64,000 bases of DNA, taken from assembly GCA_022393335.1 (NCBI GenBank), contig JAJEKB010021331.1, forward strand, positions 93,607 through 157,606. Direction: 5' to 3'. The notes beneath the pieces are model-generated. The model was not told the DNA's origin. It ran no database searches and was given only the letters and a program-made list of their open reading frames with translations. The DNA comes from Macrotrachela quadricornifera. Lineage: Eukaryota > Rotifera > Eurotatoria > Philodinida > Philodinidae. A program made the translations under genes and the position numbers. Of the stretch, positions 34,470 through 46,527 are shown one piece after another (position 1 is the stretch's first letter; every line of letters begins with the position of its first letter).

Positions 34470-35900
34470 GAAAACGCTTGTCAGCGCAGTCCTTTTAGGA
34501 CTAAAATGTGAAAATTACATATCTTTAAACAATTGGGCTTCAGCTAAACAAACATCGGAACCGATTTCTATATCGTGCCTGTTTCTAATGGAGAGAAATG
34601 TCTGTAATGGAGGAGTGTCTGTAGGAGGAGTCGCAAAATTTCGATTTAAAACATACACTCACATTTTTCATATGTGAGTTCCACAAAAATATTTCAATTG
34701 TTTGACAAGAAAATCGGCAATTTTTTTCTAGTACAATTTGGTATAAATCGGTGAAATCTTCTTTACTCTCTCCCACTTCATGAATACTTGGATATATGCT
34801 GTAGAACATCTTTAGTTGATGTGAATTGAATTTTGGTGAATGTGTCAGCTCACGAAAGGTGAAATTCACATCGCGGTTCATATATAGCGATCACGATTTT
34901 TATGCATATTTCTAGGTAATACACGAAAAATTTGGGTTTTTGAAACTCTTATTCTATAAAATCCAGTCTTTAAACTTTATGTTAAGACTTTTGTATAGGA
35001 ACATAGAGCATAGGTCGGAGTCGATCACCGTTTTCTCTACTTCACTACACTCTTAACTTCTCGGTTTTTTATATGATGCCAGCTTAGACCAATGTAAAAC
35101 CTCATTTTCTCGCTCAAAATATCGTTCACAAACGATATAAAAACCAAAGCGAATTTTAAAAAATAGCAACTAGTCGTTCGTCGGCGCCCTTGTGAGACAT
35201 CACTCACGGCTAGCCGCTTTCATGCTGAAGTCTATTTTCACATAAGTTCATTGTCTTGTGTTCAAAACCACGCTAATTAACCTTTCACTAACTCAAATGA
35301 ATTACAAAATCTGCAGCGGAAGCAACTTCCACAGGAGACTCAGAAAAACAAGTAAAGACACATCGATCTATAAATAAGTGCACCTCGTCTAAGTTTATAA
35401 AAGATCGTTGCGAAATCTTTATTATTTCTTTTTACGAATACCAAATATTGATATGCATGAGTTCCTCAAAATCTGATTCAAGGAGGAATAAAATTACAAA
35501 ATACTGATCGCTTTAAAGCTCAGATTTTCAAAATCTGATTGGATGAAAGTTAGGTTTTGGAAAGCATTTTATTGGCTGAAACTTCAAACAGATAGAGTCT
35601 GATTCGTCAAAATCCGATGTAAAAAGTTTCCTACTGACAGAGTTCCCAAACTCAATAATCTGCTTGAACGAAAGTGGTATACTGAAAATAACTGAGCAGT
35701 GATCTTTAAGTCGATGTTCTTTTGTCCCGATGACAAGCAAACTTATTTTACTTTATTCAAATTCTCCCTTCGTCGAAGAAATATACCAGTTTTCGTTTCT
35801 ACACTTCTATTACTATTCACTTAAAAAGACATGATATTTTAAAAGTCAAAGACAAACAAGCAAACTATTTCTTTGATATAATCTTCCCTTTAGTCAAGGG
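34470..35900. other. Intergenic DNA, no supported gene
   Basis: Only short frames without recognisable domains occur here. Confidence 0.35.
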
Positions 35901-35904
35901 AATA

Positions 35905-36065
35905 AGACTTGAGGACCCAAGGATACCCCTATACAATAGCCCTTGAAGACATATGAGTACCCTTGTGATATAGCACTTGATGGCCTGTGAGTACCCCCAT
36001 AATATCGGATTTGATGATTTATTGGGCCCATCATAATATAGAACTTGAGCACCTATCGGTAGCTG
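35905..36065 (-). repeat. 34-bp minisatellite, inverted copy
   Basis: Several diverged units with a GGGTACTC/CCCCTATA-type core read in the minus orientation relative to the array at 19 kb. Spacing is close to 34 bp. Confidence 0.7.
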
Positions 36066-36223
36066 TGGAGTGTGGCGGAAGACTGAACAAGATTTTCGGA
36101 AGTTTGAGTGCTAAATGTTTTTTTGACCTATGACCCTGCGTACAAACACACATGCGCAATTTAGTTTTTTTTCATATGACCCTTCCTTCAGTCGAAGGAA
36201 TAAGGTATCAATCGTTATATATA

Positions 36224-36558
36224 TGGGGATGATCAACTTGACTGGTACCCCATTTTGATGCAGCTCTATTGGAAGGATAAAACATAGCATTGTCCGAGCC
36301 ATATAAGAAAGGATCCTAGATAATCTTGATTTGGTCCGAACCACATGATGTTTTATCCTTACAAGAGTGAAGAAAAGTTACCAGCTCATACGATAAGCTG
36401 GTAGCTTTTCTCTACTATTATAAATATAAAACATCATGTGGTTCCGACCAAACCAAGATTATCTAGGATCCTTTCTTATATGGCTCGGACAATGCTATGT
36501 TTTATCCTTACAATAGAGCTGCATCAAAATGGGATACTAATCAAGTTGATCATCCCCA
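36224..36558. mobile_element. Palindromic MITE in a TA-rich site
   Basis: Ends TGGGGATGATCAACTTGA and its complement enclose long imperfect reverse-complement arms with a small hairpin near the centre (about 36380-36405). Flanks are TATATA runs, compatible with a TA target (Tc1/mariner type), but the target duplication cannot be delimited in the TA run. Confidence 0.7.
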
Positions 36559-36572
36559 TATATATATATATA

Positions 36573-37459
36573 TTTTGTTATTATCCTGAATAAGTTTATT
36601 TTTATATAAGCAAAAAACCGGTCGATAAATAATTATCTACTTAATAACAACAAAATAATAGCCTAAAGAGACACATGTAAGAGTCTTCTCTCCTTGCTCT
36701 TTTCAAATTATTCTTCAGCATCCCTCACACCCTCACTCTTATTGCTGATTATATTTGTCACTACCACCATCGTCTCTTCTTCTTCGTTTAATAGCGACTG
36801 CGACATCATTTGCTATAGTTGACACTTCAGTACTTTTCTCTTCAACAACGAGTCTTATTGTGAACTAAAACTATCGATACTTCGAACAGTACATATCAAA
36901 GCACTTTTCTCTCCGTTTGATTATGAAAAAATATTTTCCAGCATCGTCTGTAATAGCCTCTTCTCATATAGGTACCAAAAACAGTTTGAGCAATGACGAT
37001 GATGTACCAACTGTGATACTCAAGATTTATTTCTCTCTTTCCATAATTTCCTAACATAATGAAACAAATTCGACTGCAGTTCCATCGAACTGCATACAAG
37101 AATCCGAATACAAGACACAACTTTCTTTTATTATTTCCTGCAACGAAGTCAAAAGCACCAGAAAAAGCTCAGTTGATATCGAAACAATGCGCAAAGTGAT
37201 AAAAACTCTAACGTGCAAACTTCATTTTGATATATTGCCACTTCTTTCATATGTTATTTTTGGATAATATTATCATAAAGAAAAATATTTCAATCATGAA
37301 CTAGAGTATCAGCGAGTTACTATTGATTGAATCTTATTAATCACTTGGGCGACGAACAATATCAATGGTAAATTTATTATATTCGTTAAAAAGTGGTAGC
37401 AACTAGTTTATAGTCAATATAATTATCATTGATAAGTGGAACGTCAATATGGTAATTTA
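36573..37459. other. Intergenic DNA downstream of the fucosyltransferase-like gene
   Basis: No gene is supported. The 3' UTR of the minus-strand gene ending at 37460 should lie in its right part. Confidence 0.35.
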
Positions 37460-39169
37460 CTAGAGAGAATCTGGTGCATTCCTCACTAATGAATTTATAT
37501 GGATAGAGGCATCAAGTTGGTGACGAGCATACATGAGTTCTTCAATATACCGTCCAACGTTCGAGTCTGAATGACTTACAATAAATTGTGCATATTGAAC
37601 CAAAAATTCGAGTGTAACAAGAAATTGTTCAAAGCCAATCCGAATAAATGGATCGAAACACGCTTGAGGAGCAAAGACATTGTACAAAATTTGTCGTCCA
37701 CGTAGATGTTGTCTTGCATATGGTTCATCACTACCTTTTGACTTTGGATTAGCGTAATCTTGAATCGATTTCATTGCTAAAACATCATCAGTCATTACAA
37801 AAATCGATGGAAATGTTTGATTTCGTCGTTGTTCTTCATCAACAATACCTTTGACATACATTGAAATATTACGCCATCGTTTATGTTTTATATAAAATGA
37901 ATCTTCACGTGATTTATCACCACGACGGATAAATATACCGGCTACGGCATTTAAAGATTGCCCATTTTTGTCACGTACATACGTTGACCAATGTTCAGCG
38001 AGAAGATGTGTCAATTGACGAATTCGCAGTGCGGGTTGTTGAAAGAAGAGCGCAAACATGTAGTAAAGAAACGATGAAAACACACGATCTTGCCATGTCA
38101 CTTGGTATGATTCACCTGATAAATTAGTCGTCGACTGTTTCCAAGGCCGATTACGGGATATCCATTCGCTAAGATAGTCATTAGACAACGACGGTGCATG
38201 ATAAATATGTTCACATGTATGATTAATCAAGTATGAAACAGAAAATTTGTAGTCAAGCGGCAAGCGATTGCAATCAAACAATGAGCGACGATGAGGCACG
38301 TGTTCATAACCAAAAGCCCAAAGAGTACCAGTGTCTAATAATCTAAATGTCACGTTAGTCATGCGCTGATTTTCATACAAAAGATCATGAATTTTCGATA
38401 TACGCATTGAATTCTCATTAGCTCCTTGTAGACGCTTTCGAATCGATTTCATTCGAGGATCATGAATAAATTTCGAACATGTTGAAACAGAATCAAAATA
38501 GCGAACTATACCTTCATTGAGAAAATCATCACGACCTGCATTCGAAACCGAAAAACGACGATAAGAAAGTAGAGTCATCCATGGACTATAGAGTGTTTGA
38601 CCAAACTGTTCAAGAAAACGATGAAAACGACTAAAGAAACCCCATCCTTGTTGATTAATAATAAATAATGGACGCTTGAGACATTCATCGATGATTCTAT
38701 CATTCGATCTATCATCGTCAATAAATTGTTTGTTCAATAAATATGCATACATTTCACGTTCAGCTGCTTCATTCCAATGTGGATCACCATAGGCATCGAG
38801 CCACAAAATTGGCGGAGATGATGATGAACGAAAGAAGGCTTCGGAATAGTTGAGTTGGATAGAAATTGTATTCAATGGGCTCGATGGCATTATATTGCTA
38901 TAGAGATGCCGATTGAAACCAAAATTGATCGATTGGCTTTGAGGAAATTCATTGAATGTGTTTTTATTTGCATTAAAACCTCCAAATAAAAATGACAGCT
39001 GAGTTGATTTAATTAATTGTGAATAATTGAATTTGCCTATACTAAACTGTACAAACATAACTGTAATCGAAAAGAATATTAAAAGGAAAAATAATAATCG
39101 ATGCTTCAGGATACTAGCCAGTACAGTCCGATATGTAACATTCATATGATTCAATGCAAGGTTTTCCAT
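37460..39169 (-). CDS. Type II membrane glycosyltransferase, alpha-1,6-fucosyltransferase (GT23)-like
   Basis: The single-exon frame encodes 569 residues. A short N-terminal cytoplasmic tail is followed by one hydrophobic segment (about 22-43), then a stem and a luminal catalytic region, the layout of Golgi glycosyltransferases. Motifs that recall FUT8/GT23 enzymes are: GWGFFSRFHRFLEQFG (175-190, at the place of the GCGYGCQLHH region); GIFIRRGDK (411-419, the nucleotide-sugar-binding HxRRxDK-like motif); FVMTDD (457-462); and SHSDSNVGRYIEELM (532-546). The expected reaction is transfer of fucose from GDP-fucose to glycans, but overall similarity is remote and the SH3 domain of FUT8 is not seen. 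It could instead belong to a related GDP-fucose-using family. The frame is intact and starts at ATG 39169. Confidence 0.72.
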   Translation of the reverse strand: MENLALNHMNVTYRTVLASILKHRLLFFLLIFFSITVMFVQFSIGKFNYSQLIKSTQLSFLFGGFNANKNTFNEFPQSQSINFGFNRHLYSNIMPSSPLNTISIQLNYSEAFFRSSSSPPILWLDAYGDPHWNEAAEREMYAYLLNKQFIDDDRSNDRIIDECLKRPLFIINQQGWGFFSRFHRFLEQFGQTLYSPWMTLLSYRRFSVSNAGRDDFLNEGIVRYFDSVSTCSKFIHDPRMKSIRKRLQGANENSMRISKIHDLLYENQRMTNVTFRLLDTGTLWAFGYEHVPHRRSLFDCNRLPLDYKFSVSYLINHTCEHIYHAPSLSNDYLSEWISRNRPWKQSTTNLSGESYQVTWQDRVFSSFLYYMFALFFQQPALRIRQLTHLLAEHWSTYVRDKNGQSLNAVAGIFIRRGDKSREDSFYIKHKRWRNISMYVKGIVDEEQRRNQTFPSIFVMTDDVLAMKSIQDYANPKSKGSDEPYARQHLRGRQILYNVFAPQACFDPFIRIGFEQFLVTLEFLVQYAQFIVSHSDSNVGRYIEELMYARHQLDASIHINSLVRNAPDSL

Positions 39170-40495
39170 AGAATTGACTTCAAAACGTTTGTAGTCTGTG
39201 ACGATAATTTTCGGAAGGACAGAGTACCAGACGATAGTTAGATTGCTAGCAGAAAACTTCAGAACAGCGAAGCACTAGAAGTATTTTTTGATTTTTTTCA
39301 TAAGAAGTTTCGTTATCTCACGTCAGTATAAAAACGTGAAATCCTAGTAAGCTCGTTTCTCTAATATTGTTAACGAAAGCAGTTGGATTGACGAACATCG
39401 TTTTGTATTAGCTAATACTTCATGCAAAAACATACAGCATACATTGAATAGAGTTTTGGTTTCAAGAGATACGATTGTCGCAGATTCAAGAGAGCAAATA
39501 TTTCTCTAAAAAATAGACCAATTCGTTATTCTCTCTTGTTCGATATTGGACAGAAACACTACGAAAAGTAATAGTATGAATATGTCTTCTTATACCATTT
39601 TATATGTACGACTGACTGTAGAGAATCTTCCATGGACAAGAGATTACTTTCATTTTATGATACGACGGCTGAATCGCCTATCGAATATCTCTATGGCAAG
39701 CACAAAATGCAAATAAATATTTTCAATTCCGCTGAGGAAAAACGAAACTTTTCCAGAATTAAGGGGAGGGAGAAGGCGGATATCTTGGGCCGCGATATCC
39801 CTGTATAGGTTTCTTTAGGAATTTGGAAATCCACTGATCAGGCACGGTTTTTTGTCGCTGTAGCCAATTCTCAAAGAATATTTAAAAAAAAAACAATTTT
39901 TAGCCATAGCAAAATATCGTCGATCACTGTTTCGTATGTTCGATGTAGGCTGATATCTGATCTTCCAACTCTGCTGTAACATCGTTTAAAGTCATGAAAT
40001 ATTTCTGATTGAATTTGTTTGTACTTTTTCTTCTACTACATCATCCTGCTATCCGATACAGTGGCATAGATGTATAAGTATGAGCAAGCTGAATGTAAGC
40101 TCAATTCTGTGAAACACGACACTGAAGTGAACTAAATCAGTATTTCACTTCTGAACAATCAGCAAGCAAACTAGAGAACATTCTTGCTGTTTTTATTTTG
40201 TATTCTTCGAATCGTTTTTAATGGTTTCCACATACATTTTAAATCAATTCTTTTTCTTTTCTCTTTTTGTTTAATTTATATTCTATTTTACTAGCGGGCT
40301 CAATGTTTAATCCTATATCTCATGACAGGTATGTATTGGTCCTTGATGATAGTAGTTAACAACGTGGTCCACAAATAAACACTCTTTCGTAATTTTCTCA
40401 GTTTCCATTGTTATGAAAATCAAAATGTTGTTTCAAAAAGTTTGCTACGATTTATTCTTAAGTTTTTGGTTATTTCTAAAGGCAACTATGACCTT
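39170..40495. other. Intergenic DNA upstream of the fucosyltransferase-like gene
   Basis: No gene or repeat structure was recognised. The promoter of the minus-strand gene is expected at the left edge. Confidence 0.35.
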
Positions 40496-40501
40496 TTGAC
40501 C

Positions 40502-40918
40502 CGATGACGAGATATATGTAGGTTTATAGGGATGGACTTTCTGTATCCAATGGTATATATATATATTACAGTTCTGTTGCGTACTGCGAGAAAATTCATA
40601 CACACAATGTTGAGTGAGTATCTGTTATTAGGCCAGAAGTCAAGGGTTAAAAGTTGGAGCGCGGTGAGCATGGATATGGGCGATTATACGTAGGAGCACC
40701 TGTTGTGACTGTTACTTGATGAACTTTAATCAAATCACCATCTCATCCACGCGTATGCCTCTGAAGATCTACCCAAACGTTGACCTTTGACCCGGTAACA
40801 GATACCTACTCAACATTATGTGTATGGATTTTCTCGCGGTACGCAACAGAATCTGCTAATATATACACCATTACCTAGAGGTAGTCTTCTCCTATAAACC
40901 TATATATATGTCGTTATC
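40502..40918. mobile_element. Foldback element
   Basis: Arms about 40502-40650 and 40776-40918 are imperfect reverse complements sharing ATATATGTAGGTTTATAGG- and TTCTGTTGCGTACTGCGAGA-like blocks. The spacer is about 125 bp. No target duplication was recognised. Confidence 0.7.
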
Positions 40919-41360
40919 TGGCTTAAAATCCAGCTGTAAGGCATGGTCGCCTTTCATGTTATCTACGAACATTCACGAAGGTGGCTCTGAAATTTATGAG
41001 TTTTTAGACAGTGTCGCCTCGCATTCAGTTAAAAACATTGCCGAGCCGAACCGAGAGTTTCAAGGGTACAAAAGAAAATAATAAGATTTCTCAAAATTGG
41101 CAGGAACTTGCGGTCAGAAAAAAATCAGTTTTCATAAGATTATTATACAATTTTGACAAAATTCCTAACATTGCTTGAAAGTTGCTTGTGACAAGTCGCT
41201 ATCAATTTGAAATAAGATTCTATTGCAATTACTGTACAATTTTATTCTGATTTTGGCAAGAAAGTTTCAAGGTTCCCACTAATGATTTGAATAATATTTA
41301 AATCAATCATTTCTGATGCTGCACTGTAAACGAAAGGCGATTTTATAAAACTAAAAAAAT

Positions 41361-44310
41361 CTTCCCTTGAACACATGAGAAGATCCTTTTATGATTTCGT
41401 ACACAAAGTTTTGTATCAAACCTTTACGGAAAAAAGTTACAAAGGTTTTGAATCAAAAGTTTCGTACAAAATCCCTTTTGAATAATTAGGATAATGGTTA
41501 GGTATAGAAGATTTAGTACTAAACCTAAATCAGAAACTAAAACTAAGATTCCGCACTGGTGCTTTCGTCCCGAATGTTGACTATATATTTAATCTATTAA
41601 CTATTGGCGACGTATAAATATATGTGATAGTAGGTATTGAATAAATTGTTATATTAGCATATTTATTAGATGATATGCTAATGTAACAATCCAGGTCCAT
41701 CATTCGGACTGTCTGAAACGATGTCTTAAACTAACTTGAATGATGAAAAATGGCGTGATTAGTGCTTTACACAGTAAGGAACAGTTATCGTTTTTCACCT
41801 CTTTGCATCACTTTTCTACCGAAACGTAAACGACGCCGTTTAAGGCTGTTTTCGGTAAATAACGATGAGTTCTAAATAAATAAAATATTTCGAAATGAAG
41901 ATTATACTTATCGTCCATTTGAAATCAGAACATCCATCTAAATTGACAAAGAAAAAATAACTGAAATATATACAATACTTACTATGTAATTTAAATGTTC
42001 TATTTAATCTAAGTAGAAGGAAAAATTATTGAATTCTAAATATATAAAATATTTTGAAATGAACATAATACTAACCATTTCTCTCTAGCAATAAGATCCA
42101 CCTAAATAAATAAATAAAAAAATTATTTAGTTATAAAATAAAATAAAAATTCTACTCATATCAATTGAGTCGAAATTTTTTTGTCATTTACTCATAATAC
42201 AACCTAAACACTCTTAAAAAAAAGGTATTTTATCGAACTCCAAAAATTCAGTATTCTTGCATTGAATCATTTTAAGTTCAGCAGATTTACCAGGGTTTCC
42301 CAGTTTTCGAACAAAACTTCCTAGAGGTTTTCTATTTATTAAACAAAACAACTCACAGTTCCACAGACGTTTGCAACGTTCCGTATATATCATACTAAAC
42401 CTGTTAATAGTTTCGTATAAGTTTTAAAGGTTCTATATGTTATGTACGAAACCATTGATAACCGGTATTTTTTATACAAAACTCGTGACAGTTCCGTAGA
42501 CCTTCTGAAGGTTTCGTATATTTTGTATAAAACTATTCACAGTTTCATAGATCTATTGAAGGTTGTGTATATTTTCTATGGAACTACTGAAGGTTCCGTA
42601 TCTTCTCTAAGAAACTAGTGACATTTTTGTAGACGTTTTGACGGTTTGGTACATGCTACACGAAACTACTTCCAGTTCTGAATATTTTATGCCCAACTAC
42701 TGGCAGTTCCGTAGACCCCTCAAAGGTTTCGTATATTTTGTACAAAACTATTCACAGTTTTGCAGATCTACTTAAAGTTGTGTATATTTTCTACGAAACT
42801 GCCGACAGTTCCGTATCTTTTATAAGAAACCAGTGGCAGTTCTGTAAACCTTTTGAAGATTTAATATATATTAGATGAAACTACTTCCAGTTCTGAATAT
42901 TTTATACAAAACTACCGGTAGTTCTGTAGAGCTTTCGAAGATTTCGTATAATTTTTACGAAATCCTACATAGTTTCGCAGACGCTTTAATATTTTCGGAC
43001 ATATTGTACGAAACTACCCACAGTTCCATAAAAAATCTACCGAACCAGTATATTATGTGAGAAACTATGAACAGGCTCGTACAATGTCTGCTTAACGTTT
43101 TGATGTTTTACGAAACCACTGATAGTTTTGTATATCTAATACGAATCTATTAAAAGTTTCGTAAAACATTAAAAGGCCCAGCATACATTATATGAAACTG
43201 TGAATGGCTTCGTATAAGTTATACAAAATCATTGATATTTTCGAAGTCGTTCAAATGATCTCTTGCAGCATATTCGAAACTGCTGACAGTTTCGCAAAGT
43301 CTCGAAAATTTTTGTACACTTTATCCAAAATTTCTGATAATTTCAGATATCATCCAAAGGTTCCGTATATTTTATGTGAAATCCTTGATAGTTCTGCAAC
43401 TATTCCAAAAGTTTGGAATATTCTTTGCGAAATCTTAATACTTCTGTAATTCATCAGAAGATTTCATGGATTATCTACGAAATCTTAGGTAGTTTTTGTG
43501 GATCGTTCAAAGATTTCCTATACTCCATACAATATCCTTCATAGTTTCGTAGTTTATCTAAAGGTTTGCTAGATTCTCTGCCAAATCCTTTATAGCTCTA
43601 TGAGTGTGAGTTGTTTTTTCCGATGAATTCTGTGTTATAGATTCACCAACAAAACAAGATCACGCGAAAGTTTCATTCTATAGATTAAATTAATCCTTTT
43701 TCTGTTATAGATTTATCCAAACATCGATTCAAATAGTAATCTCATTGAATAAGTTTAATTTCATGACATAAAATAAATCTATTTGTATTTATATTTTAGA
43801 TTGATTTAAATATCAAAGTGAGAGTAAGTTTAATCTTTTAAAATATACTAAGTATATATTTACTTTTCTATTATAGACTAATCCAAAGACTCAAGTCACC
43901 GATGAGTTTCTGTCTACGGAAAAACTAAGTTTAATTTGTTTTCTTTATAAGTTGGGTGTGATAATCGATATATACAGGACGTTTGGCTTAATCCTTTAAC
44001 TGTTGGTGACGTATAAATACGTCTGCACACATATACATACGTTGGTGACGGTTAAAAGGTTAAATTTATAGTCAAGATTCGGCATGACAGCACCTGTGCA
44101 GAACCTTAGTTTTAGTTTCTGACTTAGGTTCAGTATGAAACTCATTGTACGAAACCAAAAATATGATTCCGAAGTTGTACCTAACTTAAGATCTTTTTTT
44201 GATTTCGTAAAACACCTTTTTGTGAGTATAGGAAATATTGTGCTAAGCATCTCATATCATGGCGTAAAAGATTTTATCTTACAAGGAAGATATCTTAAGT
44301 GTTCACTCGA
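41361..44310. mobile_element. Large foldback element enclosing a 51-bp satellite array
   Basis: The left arm (about 41361-41610) and right arm (about 44045-44310) are diverged reverse complements. The best block is AACTAAAACTAAG...GCACTGGTGCT around 41535-41565 against 44060-44125. Between them lie AT-rich DNA and a tandem array. No transposase was recognised. Borders are approximate. Confidence 0.6.
42340..43610 (+). repeat. Minisatellite of 51-bp units with deletions
   Basis: Units such as those starting at 42703 and 42754 (CAGTTCCGTAGACC-like) are 51 bp apart. Each has a TTCGTATATTTTGTAC-like core followed by GAAACTA. Many units carry internal deletions, for example a 31-bp unit near 42805. 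A 51-bp period keeps reading frame, so short chance ORFs occur across the array. Confidence 0.85.
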
Positions 44311-44702
44311 CTCAGGGCTCATACTTACCCCATAAGTAGGCCTCTATACCACTAGCTAAACCCTACTCTCTAAAGAAAAAGCAGTTTTGTAGAACCCTCC
44401 GAAAAGATTTTGTAGATTTCTAAAAGACTCCAAATGTGTTCAAAGTCTCCAAAAAAGAATAAAAGATTCAACAGAACCATTTGAAGGTTCTGCGGAGTAC
44501 CTACTAGCAGAACCTTCAAAAGATTCTGCCGAATTTTTTATCATTTTTTGAGACTTTGGACACATTTTGAGTCTTTTAGAAATCTAGAGAATCTTTTCGA
44601 AGGGTTCTGCAAAATTCATTGTTTTTTGGAGAGTAGGATTTAGCTAGTGGTATAGAGACCGTGTTATGGGCAAAAGATGAGCCCTACGTCGAGTGAACAC
44701 TT
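44297..44702. mobile_element. Palindromic element abutting the larger foldback
   Basis: Ends AAGTGTTCACTCGA and its complement at 44702 enclose arms of about 180 bp that pair closely (e.g. CCACTAGCTAAACCCTACTC near 44350 against its complement near 44632). The centre is near 44490. It sits exactly at the right border of the 41.36-44.31 kb element, suggesting nested insertion. Confidence 0.8.
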
Positions 44703-44714
44703 GAGGTACCTCCC

Positions 44715-45000
44715 AATGGCGGAGCCAGCATTTTGAGGTTAGGGGGGGAGGGATGAGCTTCCCTAAATTTTTCGGAACCACTACAATAAAAAAATTCTTG
44801 AAAACATTACTACATATTTCCTGATTTTTTTTTCAAAAATTGATGGTCGGGGGGGGGGGGGAGAGGTAACTTCGGAATAGAGTTCCCCTCCCCCGCAACA
44901 ACTAAAATACATGTATCAAAACTTTCACTAAAGGGGGCTTAAAAATTCGTAGCGGAGGAGCTGAGCTCTACTAGCCCTCCTAGTTCCGCTTCTGATATCT
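44715..45000 (+). mobile_element. G-rich MITE-like element
   Basis: The segment opens with TGGCGGAGCCAGCATTTTGA and closes with an inverted, diverged match (CTCCTAGTTCCGCTTCTGA). It includes a run of 13 G (44849-44861). A related G-rich start occurs near 56220. A non-autonomous DNA transposon is the likely origin. Confidence 0.45.
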
Positions 45001-45144
45001 TCCCCGTTAGCTATTTTTAAATAAATTGTGTATCCCAGTTAGTACTAAAAAAAACCCAATGACTGGTAGTCGAATAAATTCGCTTATAACTAATTGAAAC
45101 GTCGACAAATGCTTCTTTTAATCTGCTAAGCTTAAACATGAATA

Positions 45145-46250
45145 GGTGTCAAAAGATCGAAGAGGCAAAACACCGAAAAAAAATGCCGAATGGCATAATG
45201 TCGAAAAGATAAAACATCGAAAGTCAAAAAATCGAAGAATAAAATATCGAAAATACAAAATGTTGAAAATTTTCTAATCTGTACTAAAGAAAAAAAATTC
45301 ATGAACATAGTCTATTCATTCTCTTACACTATTGTTGATACATTTGTACATAAGGGTATGTGCATGTATGTAAATTTTTCCTTTCCTTCGTCACAGCAGC
45401 CTCGACTAATGTCTTTCTTTTCGCTCAGTAACTATTTTTTCTTATTATCTGTCCATATAAGGTAAGAGCAAAAAGTTCACGACATTATTCATATCGATAT
45501 AAATAGACAAATTTCTGAGAACTTTTTTAACAAATAATACCACAAGATGCAGCGTGAAAAGCTCTACAATATTCATACGAGTGCTTATTTTATAGTTGCA
45601 GTTTTTGCTTTCAAAATAAACAAAATTTTGAGCGTCCAAGTTTCGATGTTGCGAAAAATTGTTTTTGCACGCCACGAATACATTTTTCTTATTTAGTACT
45701 TGATATCCTTTATTAAAAGATACATCAAATACACCACAGGATGCAGTGTGAAAAACCCTACAATTTACAAAGGACAATTATAAAAAGATGGAACAGGAAA
45801 GAGCGAATTCATCTTGTAGCAAAAAAAAATATCGTTTTCATATAGTCGAAATTTGGTCGCTCAAAATTTTGTCTAACTTGAAAAACAAAAACTGCGACTA
45901 TAAAATAATCAACCTTGCAGATATTGTCGAGCTTCTTACTCTACATCGCGTGGTATAATTCGTTGGAAAAAGTTCTCAGAAGTTTTCTATCTAACTTATA
46001 TCAATATAAAAATGTCGCTAACTTTTTGTCCTTATATTATTTTTACTTATTTCTGTGCACTTCTATTATAATATAACAATTTTTTCATATATTTTACTTC
46101 ATGTTGTGCTCAACAACGATACAAAGAAGCTATATCTTCTTTCATTTCACCGACGTAAAATAATAGAGAATGAACTATTAGAACATTTTCCGATACTCTC
46201 ATTCATATTCAACATTTTTCGACATTTTGACTTTTGGTCTTTTGACACCT
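45145..46250. mobile_element. Foldback element with TCGAAA-type degenerate repeats at its ends
   Basis: Ends GGTGTCAAAAGA and its complement (46239-46250) flank degenerate repeats of the type GTCGAAAA-TAAAACAT, then long inner arms (about 45453-45665 against 45830-46033) that pair well. Short frames inside, such as the one at 45445-45777, are products of the arms. The design is shared with the element at 58.66-59.38 kb. Confidence 0.75.
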
Positions 46251-46423
46251 TACCGAAATAACGAGATATTGAATTGTGCAAGAAAAGGAGTATGATATGA
46301 AGTATAAAAGACATCAATACAGGAAAGCATTGTAGGAGAAGAAAGAAATGTGTATTGATCTTGAAAGGAACACAACAAGTTAATTTTATTAATGAGCGTC
46401 AATACTTTAGTATGATATTTAGG

Positions 46424-46527
46424 AGGCATGCACCAAAACCAAACCTAATTTTGAACTTTTGATTTTAATATAGTTTTGGTTTCGATGTTATTCTGTTTGA
46501 CATTGGTTTCGGTTTTGGTGCATGCCT
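46424..46527. mobile_element. Small MITE with GGCATGCACC ends
   Basis: The 104-bp element begins AGGCATGCACCAAAACC and ends with the reverse complement of the same motif. The same AGGCATGCACC start occurs at about 31250 inside the hAT-like element, next to a second GC-rich hairpin. Confidence 0.65.

Noticed and set aside
42875..43449. Frames of 61 and 81 codons in the satellite
   Set aside because: A 51-bp unit preserves frame, so stop-free stretches arise by chance; no codon bias or conservation is seen.
45445..45777. 110-codon minus-strand frame
   Set aside because: It covers the arm of a foldback element; its Cys-Val-Phe-rich peptide has no family and pairs with the other arm.
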